Numbered from the stretch's first letter, positions 1 to 10,196 are shown. The stretch is 64,000 nt of DNA from CAVZLD01 sp963776055 (GCA_963776055.1 CAVZLD010000013.1:496001-560000), one strand, 5' to 3'. Numbers and translations: made by a program. The notes: a model not told the origin generated them from the sequence alone.

Positions 1-1298
1 GTCTCCAGATCGTACAGTTGCCGATCGCTGCCGTCGAAATTCACGTAGTACTTCCAACGCTCGTGGCGGATGGCAAGATCGGGGTTATCCTGTTGGAAGC
101 CATGGCCGAAGCCGGGCCGATCGGGCGGCCGCCGCCAACAGATCGGCGCTGCGCGACTGCGTTGCCTTCGTCCGAGCAAAGTGTCCGCAAGGTTCTCCCC
201 GTCCAGCTGCGCTCCATCGACCGGCTCGACTCCACAAATCTCGTACAGCGAGCGGTTGAGATCCATCGCACAGAAAACCGACGTCTCATTCGTCGTGCCA
301 ACCGATTCTTCGGCAAGCAAGCCGGGTCCCCAGACGATCAAAGGGGAACGAACACCGCCTTCGTAGGTCCATGTCTTGGCTCCGCGCAATGGCTCGGAGG
401 AGCCGGCACCGTGTTCGGGCCCGTTGTCTGAACAGAACAGGATCAGCGTTCGGTCGCGCAGCGCTGCGTCGTTTCGAATACGGTCCCACAGCGGCGCGAG
501 TTGTTCATCCATCGCATCCAGAACCGCGTAGTAGAGCGACCGGCGATCGGGCCCCCACTTCTCTAAGGGTGGAAAGAACGGCGAATGCACATCGTCCGGC
601 CACAGGTTGATGTAAAACGGCTGATTCTTTCGTCCTGCTTCTGCAATGAACTCTAACGCCTCGTTGACGAATCCGCCGGTGATCTGCGAACGCTGCATCC
701 AGGTGACCGGACCTCCCAATCGCACTGCGTTCTGCCAAATTCGCCCCGGTTTCTCCCAGCCCGGTTGCATCGTCAACGGCAACAATTTCGGGCCCATTCC
801 TTCAAAGTTCGTCAGGCTCGCATCAAAGCCGTAGTCGGAGATCGGCGGGGCGTCGTCCACATCGCGCTGTCCCCCCATGTGCCATTTGCCAAAATGCCCC
901 GTCGCATAGCCGGCCTGCTGCAATTGGCGTGCAAGAATGGGAGCACCCCGATCCAACCATTGCGCCATGCCGCGTCGCTGATTGTCGCGACGATTGTTCA
1001 GGTACGATGTGATTCGCCATCGTTGCGGGTATTGTCCCGTTGTCAAAGCCACACGAGAAGGCGAGCAAATGGGTGCATTGACATAGAAGTTCGTGAACCG
1101 AATTCCCTCCCTCGCAAGTCGATCGAGATGTTGGGTCGTGGTCACGGTTCCGCCGAAACAAGACAGGTCGGACCATCCCATGTCGTCGACGAATACGACC
1201 ACGACGTTCGGGGACACCACCGGCGCGGCCCGAGTCGTCATTCCCGCAACGAGGCAGAACACGAGAGCCAAGCCGAATCGTCCTCCCGTCATCCTCAT
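1..1298 (-). CDS. Cys-type sulfatase, C-terminus cut by window edge
   Basis: Secreted arylsulfatase of the alkaline-phosphatase superfamily, expected to hydrolyse sulfate esters of polysaccharides. The minus frame is open from the ATG at 1298 (a second in-frame ATG lies at 1292) to base 1, so about 432 codons are present and the end is missing. A signal peptide precedes the first strand VVVVFVDDMGWSD, whose Asp38 and Asp39 would bind calcium. The formylglycine signature CSPSR starts at Cys78. Further family blocks seen are GHFGKWHMG, the LFCSDNGPEHG metal site and the EGGVRSP motif. I checked this frame for stops across its length and saw none. It is the first of two sulfatases in the window. 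The substrate cannot be told from sequence. Confidence 0.93.
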   Translation of the reverse strand, partial: MRMTGGRFGLALVFCLVAGMTTRAAPVVSPNVVVVFVDDMGWSDLSCFGGTVTTTQHLDRLAREGIRFTNFYVNAPICSPSRVALTTGQYPQRWRITSYLNNRRDNQRRGMAQWLDRGAPILARQLQQAGYATGHFGKWHMGGQRDVDDAPPISDYGFDASLTNFEGMGPKLLPLTMQPGWEKPGRIWQNAVRLGGPVTWMQRSQITGGFVNEALEFIAEAGRKNQPFYINLWPDDVHSPFFPPLEKWGPDRRSLYYAVLDAMDEQLAPLWDRIRNDAALRDRTLILFCSDNGPEHGAGSSEPLRGAKTWTYEGGVRSPLIVWGPGLLAEESVGTTNETSVFCAMDLNRSLYEICGVEPVDGAQLDGENLADTLLGRRQRSRAAPICWRRPPDRPGFGHGFQQDNPDLAIRHERWKYYVNFDGSDRQLYDLE

Positions 1299-1343
1299 CG
1301 CCCCCGCTTTTTTTTCGGATCAACCGTCCAGACTGGAACGCTG

Positions 1344-2282
1344 TCAGGGCGCATGCTGCAAGAGTTGTCTCAAGTGCGCCTCAACACAGAGCGGCAGGAT
1401 CTGGGTGTTGTAACCGCCTTCCAACACACTCACCACGCGGCCTGCCGCGTGGCTCTTGGCCACCTCCAACACATCCCCGGTCAAGTCGACGAAGTCGTCG
1501 GTTTCCAAGCCCAAAGAGCCGATCGGGTCCTGATGATGCGCATCAAAACCAGCGCTGATCAGCACCAGGTCGGGGCGCAACTGATTGGCAAACCGATCGA
1601 GTTCCAGGCGAAATTGCTGCTTGTATTCTTTCCGGTCGATCCCAAAGGAGATCGGCAGATTCATCGTCGTCCCCAACCCCGGACCGGCCCCCGTCTCCTG
1701 CGCTTCGCCCGTTCCGGGAAAGAAAGGAAAGCGATGAATGGAAAAGAAACCCACCTGCTCGTCTCGCCAGAACGTATCCTGTGTTCCGTTCCCGTGGTGC
1801 ACATCCCAATCGACGATCAACACGCGGTCAACATCCAGTACTTGCGTCGCCATCCGCGCGGCGACCGCGATGTTGTTGAACAAACAGAATCCCATCGATG
1901 AATGGTGCAATGCATGGTGCCCGGGCGGGCGGACCAGGCAGATCGCGGCCAGGTCTTCGCCCTGGAGCACGGACTTGACGGCCTGGCAGGTCGCACCGAC
2001 CGCCCGCAGAGCGACGTCGTAAGAGCGCGGGCTGACGGTCGTGTCCGGATCCAGATACCCCCCGCCTTGCGCAGCAAACCGCCGAACGCTCTGGATGTAG
2101 GGAGCCGTGTGGACCCGTTCCAAATCCTGCGAATCGACCGGAGCAACCGCAGGCTGGCGGCACGATTCCATCAAACCGCAGTGCGTCAGATGCTGCTGGA
2201 CTTGCCGCAACCTTTCTGCACATTCCGGGTGGGAACCGGTCTTATGTTCGAGGAAACATTCATCGAAGTAAAGCAGTGCCAT
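1344..2282 (-). CDS. Histone deacetylase family protein (AcuC/HDAH-like)
   Basis: Zinc-dependent deacetylase of the class II HDAC / acetylpolyamine amidohydrolase family, about 312 residues, which is the usual length for a bacterial member. Motifs in order are HPECAERL, the catalytic RPPGHHAL His pair, the DWDVHHGNG zinc-ligand block, SIHRFPFFPGTG, SAGFDAHHQDP with the second Asp ligand, and EGGYN near the end. I chose the ATG at 2282 (MALLYFDECF) because the family begins there; the frame extends to 2351 without similarity. It sits upstream of the sulfatase on the same strand, about 45 bases away, and downstream of tex. The natural substrate (protein acetyl-lysine or a small amide) is not evident. 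Confidence 0.9.
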   Translation of the reverse strand: MALLYFDECFLEHKTGSHPECAERLRQVQQHLTHCGLMESCRQPAVAPVDSQDLERVHTAPYIQSVRRFAAQGGGYLDPDTTVSPRSYDVALRAVGATCQAVKSVLQGEDLAAICLVRPPGHHALHHSSMGFCLFNNIAVAARMATQVLDVDRVLIVDWDVHHGNGTQDTFWRDEQVGFFSIHRFPFFPGTGEAQETGAGPGLGTTMNLPISFGIDRKEYKQQFRLELDRFANQLRPDLVLISAGFDAHHQDPIGSLGLETDDFVDLTGDVLEVAKSHAAGRVVSVLEGGYNTQILPLCVEAHLRQLLQHAP

Positions 2283-2360
2283 GGTGTCTGACCCTTGCCA
2301 CGATCCGGCCGCGGGCAGAGCAATCGGCCGGTGCGGGCGATGCTGTTCCAAAAGAGAGAA

Positions 2361-5300
2361 TCAACCCGAGTCGGATGAATCCTCGGGCGGCGTCTCGGAA
2401 GACTTTGGGGAGGCGGGCTTGCTTTCCCGCCGCTGAAAGAACTGCTGCAGATCCGAGAAGGTCCGCATCGGCTCGCGTCCCTCCGCCATCGCCTTGGTAA
2501 TCGGAGCCGCCTTGACTTTCGGCTTGCTCTGCCATCCACCCGATGGCCGGCGCGACTTTCCGGCGGGCCGGTCGGCCTTGCCCCGAGGTCGCTCTCGCCG
2601 CGGCTTGCGTCCGGCGGATCCCGCCGGCGGACGTTCGCCACGCGGCCGCCGTTCCTGTTTTGGTGGCCGGGGTCGCTCGGTGCCAGGTGGAATGGCGGTC
2701 AGAGAAACGCGGCGCCGCTTCTCGTCGACCTCGACAACCCAAACGTTCACCACATCGCCCACACTGACGACTTCGTGTGGATCACTCACAAAACGGTCCG
2801 CCAAACGACTGACGTGAATCAGGCCGCTATCGCTGAGGCCGATGTCCACGAAGGCTCCAAAGTCGACGACATTGAGCACCGTTCCGGACAGTTCCATTCC
2901 GGGCTGCAAATGTTCCAGTTTGAGGATCTCACGCCGAAAAACGGGCGGCGGCAACTCATCACGCGGGTCGCGTCCGGGACGAGCGAGCGAGGACAGGATG
3001 TCCTTCAACAGCAGCCGACCCACCGACAACCTATCGGCGAGAGACTCCTCGTCCAGTTGCTGGACCCGCTTTTCCCATTCCGCTTGAACCGCAGCCGCTT
3101 GAACCACGGCCGCGTCGTCCACGGATGGGGGCTGCTCGATTGCCGAGGCGGCGGCCGGTGGCGCAACGTCTGCCGATCCTGCGTCTTCGACCGGTTCGCT
3201 GGGCGTGCTCGTCTGCCCTTCGGCCCGCGTTTCACTTTCGCCCGCTGGCGGGGTAACGGTCGAGGACGATTCCGCCGGCGGCGTCACGGCCACATCGCCG
3301 ACGCTTTCGCCCGCTGCCGCTCCCGGCGGTTCGGCGATCGATTCCGCGGGCGGAGCATCGCCGCTCGGCTCGATCAGCTCAGGAGACACAGCCGATTCCG
3401 TCGGTGTCTCTGTCGGCTTCGGCGGATCCCCGCTCGCGACTTCGGTCGTCGCCACGGGTGTCTCGGGCACGTCGGCAGACGGCTGCGGCGAAGCCGATTC
3501 GACTCGCGGTCCCGATGCGGCCGGTGTCGGCGGAACGATCCGTTGCGGACGAACCAGCGCAGCCGGGTCGCAACCCAACTCGTCCAGCACGCGCTGCGCT
3601 ACGGCGTAGCTCTCCGGATGAATCCAGGTGTTGTCCAACGGATTCTCGCCGTCGAGAATCTTCAAAAATCCGGCGGCCTGCACGAACGTCGCATCGCCAA
3701 CTCCGGCAACGGCCTTCAGCTGCTCACGGGAGCGAAAGGGACCATGCTGCTGCCGATATTCGTAAATTCGGCGGGCGGTCAACTGGTTGAGGCCGGAAAC
3801 GTACCGCAACAGCGCGGGACTGGCGGAATTGACATCCACGCCAACGTAGTTCACGCACGATTCGACGACCGCATCCAGCGAATCTCGCAGATGCTTACCT
3901 TTGACATCGTGTTGGTACAATCCAACGCCGATACTGGCCGGATCGATTTTGACCAGCTCCGAAAGCGGATCCAGAGCCCGGCGACCAATGGAAACAGCGC
4001 CACGTACGGTGGCATCGCACTGCGGGAGTTCTTCGCGGCCGATCTGGCTCGTCGAATACACGCTCGCGCCGGCCTCGTTGACAATCAGATAGTGGGCATC
4101 CTCTTCCCGCAGTTCTTTGCCGAGCACTTCGGCAACAAACTGCTCGGTTTCTCGACAAGCCGTCCCATTGCCCAAAGCGATCACGTGGATCCGGTGGCGG
4201 CCGATCATTTCCGACAATCGCTGTCGCGACTGCTGCACGCGATCCGCCGGTCCAATCACGTGGATCAGCGCATGCTCCAGCAGATTACCGAACTCATCCA
4301 AAGCCGCCAATTTACAGCCACTACGAAAACCGGGATCGATCGCCAGCACGCGGCGGCCCCACAGCGGCGGCTGCAACAGCAGCTTCCGAAGGTTCTGCGC
4401 AAAGACCCGGACCGCGTGGGCCTCCGCCCGCTCGGTCAGCTCGCGCCGCACCTCCCGCTCAATGCTGGGAATCACCAATCGAGAGAGCGTATCCTGCAAC
4501 GCATCCTGCAGCAGCGCAGCGTGCAGATGTCCTTCGGGAATAATCAGCTGCTCGGCCGCTTGCCGAAGGCTCTGCGTGTCGAACTGAATCTTGACGCGCA
4601 AGACCTTGCAACGTTCTCCACGATTGACTGCCAGCACGCGATAATGCGGCAATCGTTTCAAAGGCTCGGCATAATCAAAGTAGTCTTTGAACGACTGCTC
4701 GAGCTTCTGCCGTTTCCGGTGTCGAGCTTCCCGTCGTTCTCGGCGTCGCTCTTCCGCCAGAGACAATCGAGCCTTCTTGGAGATGAGCGGTCCGCGCGAG
4801 GCCACGCTCGCCTTTCGTGGTGCGGTACCCGTCGCCGGTTTCGTTTCGCGCTCGGGCCCGGCCGTAGCCTCCCCCTTCGACACCGAATCGGGCGCAGTCG
4901 ACGTCAGGCCCTGGGCAGGCGGCTCCCCTGCGGAATCACCATCGGTCGAACCCTCATTCTGCGAGCCTGTGTCGCGGTGATCTGTATCGGATGGCGCTGC
5001 ATTGTTGGGAACCGGGGGCGGGCAGCCATCGGTCGACTCCGCGACGAATGACGTTCCCTCCTCACTCGACTCGGGCAACGGTTCGGTGCCAACGGAATTG
5101 TCCGAGGACCCTTCTGCGGACGCGGTGGCTTCCAATGGCGGCTCAACGTCTTCGGCCACCTTCTCTTCGGCCACCTTCTCTTCGGCCACCTTCTCTTCGG
5201 CCACCTTCTCTTCGGCCACCTTCTCTTCGGCCACCTTCTCTTCGGCCACCTTCTCTTCGGTGCCTTCTCTTCGGCCACCTTCTCGGCCATTCCTCGGTGC

Positions 5301-6055
5301 CTTCTCTTCGGCCGCCTTCTCTTCGGGTGCCTTCTCTTCGGGTGCCTTCTCTTCGGGTGCCTTCTCTCGGGTGCCTTCTCTTCGGGTGCCTTCTCTGCCG
5401 GTTCGGAATCTCCGCGCGGCGGACCGGCCGATGAATCCGGATCGGGGCCCGACTCAATTCGTTTGCTCGCGATCCGCCCCCCCCACAGGTGCCGCCGCGT
5501 CAGCGATCGAAGGTCACTCCGTTCGCTGAAGATCTCCGCCAGGATGTGCTTCACGCCGGCCAAGACGTCGGCGGTTGTGGCGAGTTCTTTCTCGGGATCG
5601 ATCAGCTGTCCACAACGAGCATCCAGGTCTGCAGAAGCCGGATCGGCGTGCAGGATTTCCAGCGCCAGAGGCTCCAAGCCTCGCTCGCGCGCCACGGTAG
5701 CCAGGGTCTGCTTCTTGGGACGATAGGGCAGATAGAGATCTTCGAGGATCTTGAGCGAAGTGGCTGCGTGGATTCGCTGTTCCAGATCGGGGGTGAGAAC
5801 ACCTTGGGATTGGATCGAACGCAGAATGCGTTCGCGACGATCATGCAGCTGCCTTTTCTGCTCGATCGCCTCCTGGATCTGCCGAATCCTTTCTTCGTCC
5901 AAGCCACCGGTTTGGTCCCGGCGATAGCGTGTAATGAAGGGAACCGTGTTGCCTTCGTCGAGCAATTCCACCGTGGCCCGACATTGGCCAGGTTCCAACT
6001 GCAACTGGCGCGCAACCGCTTCCAGATCCGTTGCCGAGAGAGTCGTGGTGTCCAT
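2361..6055 (-). CDS. tex: Tex-family S1 RNA-binding protein with large low-complexity insertions (frameshifted)
   Basis: Transcription accessory protein Tex, a nucleic-acid-binding cytoplasmic protein. The N-terminal helical domain (VELLDEGNTVPFITRYR, residues 27-43) is followed by a long insertion, the YqgF/RNase-H-like domain (from DYFDYAEPLKRLP, with VLAIDPGFRSGCK), the helix-hairpin-helix region, a second Pro/Ala/Glu-rich insertion of about 190 residues, an S1 domain (GTVLNVVDFGAFVDIG) and a basic Arg/Pro-rich tail. Ordinary Tex is about 770 residues; this would be about 1230. The first insertion contains EEKVA/EEKAP pentapeptide repeats encoded by a 15-base tandem array, and the frame changes there (units of 14, 22 and 14 bases, net one base lost). 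Start is the ATG at 6055. The rest of the family core is intact, so the product is probably functional. Confidence 0.88.
5157..5397 (-). repeat. 15-base tandem array inside tex
   Basis: About sixteen head-to-tail units of TTCTCTTCGGCCACC and its variant ending GGGTGCC (plus-strand sense), coding on the minus strand for EEKVA and EEKAP. The Val-type units are nearly identical and cluster at the low-coordinate end, while the Pro-type units lie at the high-coordinate end. Units of 14 and 22 bases break the register and shift the reading frame, either through replication slippage or read error. Confidence 0.95.
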
Positions 6056-6433
6056 CGGTCCAATTATAACTGACCCACAGAGTCGGCGGGGCGGCAAATC
6101 GCGCGACAGATCGCCCTGGGGCAAGGCGATCCTTCTGCCATCGAATCCGAGTGAAACATGGGTGCTATACCAGTTCGCTCCGGATACGGGGCCCCCAAGT
6201 AAAGAAGCATGCATGCTATCACTGCGGGGGTGGGGAACTCAAGAGGGATCACGGTCTCGATCGCATTCGGCGGGAGCGGTTATCTCAATACCCATTTCCG
6301 CATTTTTTATCAAACTCGAAGCACGCTGGCCGCCGATACACGAAAAGAACGTGCAGGGATTAGCACGAACTACGGTCGATCACCGTTCGAAGTCGGACGG
6401 CAATCCACCGCGAGCGATGAAGGAAGGGATTCC
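6056..6433. other. Intergenic region between divergent tex and a small gene
   Basis: No convincing gene. On the minus strand a TATAAT-like box at 6063-6068 ends seven bases before the tex start codon, which would make tex mRNA nearly leaderless if used; no good -35 is visible. On the plus strand a strong Shine-Dalgarno (aaggaaggg) ends just before the ATG at 6434. Confidence 0.4.
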
Positions 6434-6679
6434 ATGGCAAGATGCCAGCTGCGAGTATATTTTGGGCCCGAAGAAGGCACCACCGTTGAGTCGGAACCGT
6501 TGAACGAGGCGGAGCAGCGAGTGACGGTCCGTCTGCAGGACGTTTTGGGAACGCTGACGGACGCCGTGAACGGTCGTCGAGGCTGGCTGCGGGATTTCGA
6601 GGACGACGAAGTCACGATCAGCACCGACCTGTACGAAGTGCTGCTGGCATATCAGCACTACCGTCGCCCGTCGGCGTAA
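6434..6679 (+). CDS. Small conserved-looking protein, 81 aa, unknown function
   Basis: I do not recognise a named family. The start is the ATG at 6434, preceded by a strong ribosome binding site AAGGAAGGG about five bases upstream, and the gene ends in a clear intrinsic terminator at 6714-6752. The product is acidic and begins MARCQLRVYFGPEEG; it continues with a stretch predicted to be helical (VTVRLQDVLGTLTDAVN) and ends in YHR-type residues. No signal peptide or membrane segment is seen. The strong translation signal plus terminator support a real monocistronic gene. Confidence 0.75.
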   Translation: MARCQLRVYFGPEEGTTVESEPLNEAEQRVTVRLQDVLGTLTDAVNGRRGWLRDFEDDEVTISTDLYEVLLAYQHYRRPSA

Positions 6680-6713
6680 AACCGGCAGATCCGGCCAGAT
6701 CAGCAATCATCGG

Positions 6714-6752
6714 CGGTACGTGACCCGAAGTCCGGGTCGACGTACCGTTTTT
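6714..6752 (+). terminator. Rho-independent terminator after the 81-aa gene
   Basis: Stem CGGTACGTGACCCG pairs with CGGGTCGACGTACCG (one bulged base), loop of about five bases, followed by a run of five T. It lies 35 bases after the stop codon and just before the next gene. Confidence 0.85.
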
Positions 6753-6772
6753 CTTGCGCACTGCAGATTCCC

Positions 6773-7801
6773 ATGAACGATCGCTCCTCTTCGCCAACCG
6801 ATCCCCCCAGTCTGCAGCAAGTCCGGCAGCGACAAATCGGCGAGCTCGTCGACCGAATCAAAGAGTCGGCAGACAAACTCGCGCGGGACGGATCATCGCG
6901 CGGAGATCTGAAACTGCTCAGTCGCGCGTTGCGGGAACTGCGATACGGCTTCAAGGTATTTGCCCCGTATCGACGGCACCGCAAAGTGACGGTCTTTGGG
7001 TCGGCCCGCACGCCGGAGTCCGCCCCTGCCTATGCGCAGGCGGTCGCTTTTGGTCAGGCGATGGCCCGCCACGACTGGCTCGTACTCACTGGTGCGGCCA
7101 GCGGAATCATGGAGGCGGGCCACCGGGGTGCCGGCCGGCAGCACTCGATGGGCCTGAACATTCTGTTGCCCTTTGAACAGGATGCCAATCCGATTATCGC
7201 TGGCGACACCAAGCTGGTGCACATGAAATACTTCTTCACGCGAAAAGTGATGTTCGTCAAGGAATGCGACGCGGTCGTCTGCCTCCCCGGTGGATTTGGC
7301 ACGCTCGATGAAGCGTTGGAGGTTCTCACGCTGCTGCAAACCGGAAAACGCGACATGGTGCCCCTGGTGCTGCTGGACGAACCCGGTGGCAACTACTGGC
7401 GCGCATTCCACCGCTTCCTGGTCGACCACCTCCTGCAGGACGGAATGATTTCGGCCCAGGACCTTTCGATCTATCGTCTGACCGACGATTGCACGACGGC
7501 TGTCGACGAGATTCTGGGTTTCTTTCGCGTGTACCACAGCATGCGGTTCGTTCGACAGAAGCTCGTCCTGCGCCTGGCGGACCGCCCCACCACCGAAACG
7601 ATGACCGAAATCCAAACGGAATTCCGGGACATTCTGCAAGAGGGCGATTTCGCGCTCAGCCCGGCGCTACCCGAGGAGCGAGATGAGCCGGAGCTGGCTC
7701 ACATGGATCGCCTGGTTTTCCACTTCGACCGTCGCAGCCACGGCCGCTTGCGACAGTTGATTGATCGACTGAATCAGGGTCCCACTCCCTCTTCTCCGTA
7801 A
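6773..7801 (+). CDS. LOG-family Rossmann-fold protein (TIGR00730-like)
   Basis: Member of the lysine-decarboxylase-like (LOG) family, some of which are cytokinin riboside 5'-monophosphate phosphoribohydrolases cleaving nucleotide monophosphates. The core shows VTVFGSAR, TGAASGIMEAGHRGAG and the diagnostic PGGFGTLDEALE nucleotide-binding motif. The protein is 342 residues, longer than the roughly 190-residue plant type, with an N-terminal helical extension and a C-terminal tail of about 90 residues, as in the larger bacterial subgroup. Start is ATG 6773, directly after the preceding terminator. Its 3' end overlaps the convergent gene by 28 bases. The substrate is inferred only from the family. 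Confidence 0.87.
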   Translation: MNDRSSSPTDPPSLQQVRQRQIGELVDRIKESADKLARDGSSRGDLKLLSRALRELRYGFKVFAPYRRHRKVTVFGSARTPESAPAYAQAVAFGQAMARHDWLVLTGAASGIMEAGHRGAGRQHSMGLNILLPFEQDANPIIAGDTKLVHMKYFFTRKVMFVKECDAVVCLPGGFGTLDEALEVLTLLQTGKRDMVPLVLLDEPGGNYWRAFHRFLVDHLLQDGMISAQDLSIYRLTDDCTTAVDEILGFFRVYHSMRFVRQKLVLRLADRPTTETMTEIQTEFRDILQEGDFALSPALPEERDEPELAHMDRLVFHFDRRSHGRLRQLIDRLNQGPTPSSP

Positions 7802-8250
7802 GCCTCTCGCTCAAACGGATTGTCGCGGTACGCATCCCGCCCCTGGCACCAGAGGACCACGGAACAAATCAGGTAGGCCGGCCCAAGCAGCGGCCCCCAG
7901 CGCTCGTATTGGCGCACATGAACCCGTTCGTGGTCCCGCGTGAAATCCAACGCCGGTCGACTGCGTCCGATCACGGTGTGCCCGAGCGTCATGGCTTGCA
8001 CATTCTCCAGTGGCAGACGATCCAGCGCCCGCACCAACCACCCTCCATAGAACTCCCAAACGCCGCTCTCTCGCTGCATCCCGCCGCCGCTCAACACGGC
8101 GAGCGTTCCCAGCGCCAGTCCGATCAGCGTGTACGGAGCGGCCCAAAGAATCTGGAGCAGCTTGAGCCAGGAAATGCGGTAGGCGTCCATCGACGGTGCG
8201 TGCTCGCGGCAGATCGAACAGGAGAAGGAAGATGAATCGACAAGCGACAC
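7774..8250 (-). CDS. Membrane-associated HExxH protein, unknown function
   Basis: About 158 residues (138 if the internal ATG at 8190 is used). It has two hydrophobic stretches, one near residues 29-53 (LLQILWAAPYTLIGLALGTL) and one near 125 (LGPAYLICSVVLW). Between them the motif DHERVHVRQYERWGP contains an HExxH zinc-binding signature, and DNPFEREAY follows, with a possible third ligand Glu. This layout resembles small gluzincin-like membrane peptidases, but I cannot name a family. It lies 24 bases after hemE on the same strand, so it may be cotranscribed with the haem genes; its end overlaps the convergent LOG gene. Confidence 0.72.
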   Translation of the reverse strand: MSLVDSSSFSCSICREHAPSMDAYRISWLKLLQILWAAPYTLIGLALGTLAVLSGGGMQRESGVWEFYGGWLVRALDRLPLENVQAMTLGHTVIGRSRPALDFTRDHERVHVRQYERWGPLLGPAYLICSVVLWCQGRDAYRDNPFEREAYGEEGVGP

Positions 8251-8274
8251 CGGAAGCGGTCTCGCGGCGGCCCG

Positions 8275-10196
8275 TCAGCGTCGGCTGAATTCGTGCACCA
8301 TTTGCACCAGGGCAATCACATTCTCCACGGGCGTTTCCTTGAGAATTCCGTGGCCCAAATTGAAGATGTGTCCGGGCCGGCCGGCCGCCTGCTGGAGCAC
8401 CCGTCGGGTGCGGCGTTCGATCTCGGCGCGGTCGGCCAGCAGCACGCCGGGATCGAGATTGCCTTGAACGGCACGATCGAATCCGATCGTCTGCCAAGCC
8501 TGATCGAGTTCAATCCGCCAATCCACACCGATCACGGGTGCCCCGCCCTCGGCCAGCAGCGGCAACTGTTGCGGATTTCCGGTGGCGAAACTGATGATTG
8601 GCACGCCGGGGACGATCGACTGGACGATCTGCTGCACATACGGCAACACGAACGACCGGTAATCCTCCGGCCCCAGGCATCCGCACCACGAATCGAATAG
8701 CTGCACACACTGGGCTCCGGCCGCGATCTGGGCGTTCAAGTAGCTGGAAACGGCCCGGGCCATTCTTTCCATGAGAGCATGCCAGGCGCCCTGGTCTCGG
8801 TACATCAGCGTTTTGGTGTGGACGTAGTTACGGCTGGAGCCACCTTCAATCACGTAGCTCGCCAGGGTAAAGGGAGCACCGGCAAATCCAATCAACGGCA
8901 GATCCTCCGGCAGGTCCTGACGAGTCTGCCGCACCGTCTCCATCACGAAGTCGAGCGAGTCGATGTGATCCAGTTCGAGCACTCGATTCACGTCAGCGGG
9001 CTCGCGAACCGGGTTATGAATCACTGGACCGTCGCCCGCGACATACTCCAGATCCAACCCCATCGGCTCCAGAATGGGCAACAGGTCCGAAAAGATGATC
9101 GCGGCATCGACGCCCAATCGTTCCACCGCGGTCACCATCACTTCGGAACACAGCGCGGGGTTCTTGCACAGTTCCAGAAAACCGGTCTGCGCGCGAACTT
9201 GCCGGTATTCTTCCATGTATCGTCCCGCTTGTCGCATCAGCCAGACCGGGGTCCGATCCGTCGGTTCGCGCCGACAGGCTTTCAGAAAGCGACTTTGGTA
9301 CCAAGCGGGCGGGTTGTCTCCATCCGCTTGTCGCACCGCCTGCAGGGCGGTCCGAATCTGCTTTTTCCGTGCCACCAATTGCCGACTGCGGCTGGCGGTC
9401 TCCGACAGCAAGTGTCCCAGCTTCGGGTGCGACGGTTCGAAGTCGACGGTCAGGTCGCACTGGCGCAGCATCTCACTCGTTGTCGGTCCGACGGAGGCGA
9501 CCACCGCCTGGCGCAACCCGGCGATGACCGGGTCGCGCAACCCCTGTTCGGCCGCTAACCGGAGGAGATTTGTGATTTGATGCGCCGACGTGAACAGGGC
9601 AACATCGAGTGATCCTTCCGCCAACCGCCGCACATTTTCCTGTAACGGCTGCAGATCGTCGGGCAGCTCCCAACGATAGACCTGCAACCGCATCACGCGA
9701 GCGCCGCGAGCTTCCAATCCCGCGATCAAACTGGGGTTGGTCAGTCCATATTCCTGCAGAGCGACTTGTTGATTGGCCAACGGCACATGTTGATCCAGCG
9801 TGCGGAGCAACTCCCGCCAGGTATTGGGCTCCGGAACCGTCCAGGTCGGACGGAGGCCCACCGCTCGGAGTGCCTGAACCGGCTTGGGCCCCCGCACCAC
9901 GATCGTTCCGTCGGCGAGCGCATCCAGAAATCGCTGTCGGTCGACATGCCGTTCGACGAGGGTCAACAGGTGCTGGAAGCCCACCCCCGTCATGATGATC
10001 ACGACGTCCACCTGCCCGGTGATCAACTCATTGGCAAATCGTTTGAGTTCCGATCCGGAGGGAACCGCGACTTCCTGCATTGAGGGACTCACGAAGGGAA
10101 CCCCCCCCAACGCTCGATCAGCCGCACCATCTCATCGGCGCGGCGGCTTTCGAACGCGGCCACTCGAAGCCCGGCGAAATCTTGTTGTTGTGTCAT
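8275..10196 (-). CDS. hemE: Uroporphyrinogen-III synthase joined to uroporphyrinogen decarboxylase (frameshifted)
   Basis: Two consecutive haem-pathway enzymes in one reading frame. The N-terminal 260 residues are HemD-like (MTGVGF, LFTSAHQITNLL, ASVGPTTSEML), cyclising hydroxymethylbilane. The rest is full HemE (TPVWLMRQAGRYMEEYR, FSDLLPILEPMG, GFAGAPFTLASYVIEGG, LGHGILKETP), decarboxylating uroporphyrinogen III to coproporphyrinogen III in the cytoplasm. The natural start is the ATG at 10196 (MTQQQDFAGL); an 8-base G run (10101-10108) is one G short, breaking the frame between W-G-G and VPFVSPS. The join may be real, but an ATG at 9323 in another frame reads METTRPL, a HemE-like beginning, so one missing base could have merged two overlapping genes. 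Confidence 0.9.

Noticed and set aside
765..1901. 378-codon plus-strand frame over the sulfatase and deacetylase
   Set aside because: It crosses two well-supported minus-strand genes and has His/Arg-rich shadow composition.
2775..5051. 758-codon open frame on the plus strand opposite tex
   Set aside because: It mirrors the Tex frame, is rich in Arg and lacks any motif, signal or ribosome site; GC-rich third positions create such shadows.
5157..5397. CRISPR-like array
   Set aside because: Units of 15 bases follow head to tail without spacers and code in frame for EEKVA; no cas genes are present.
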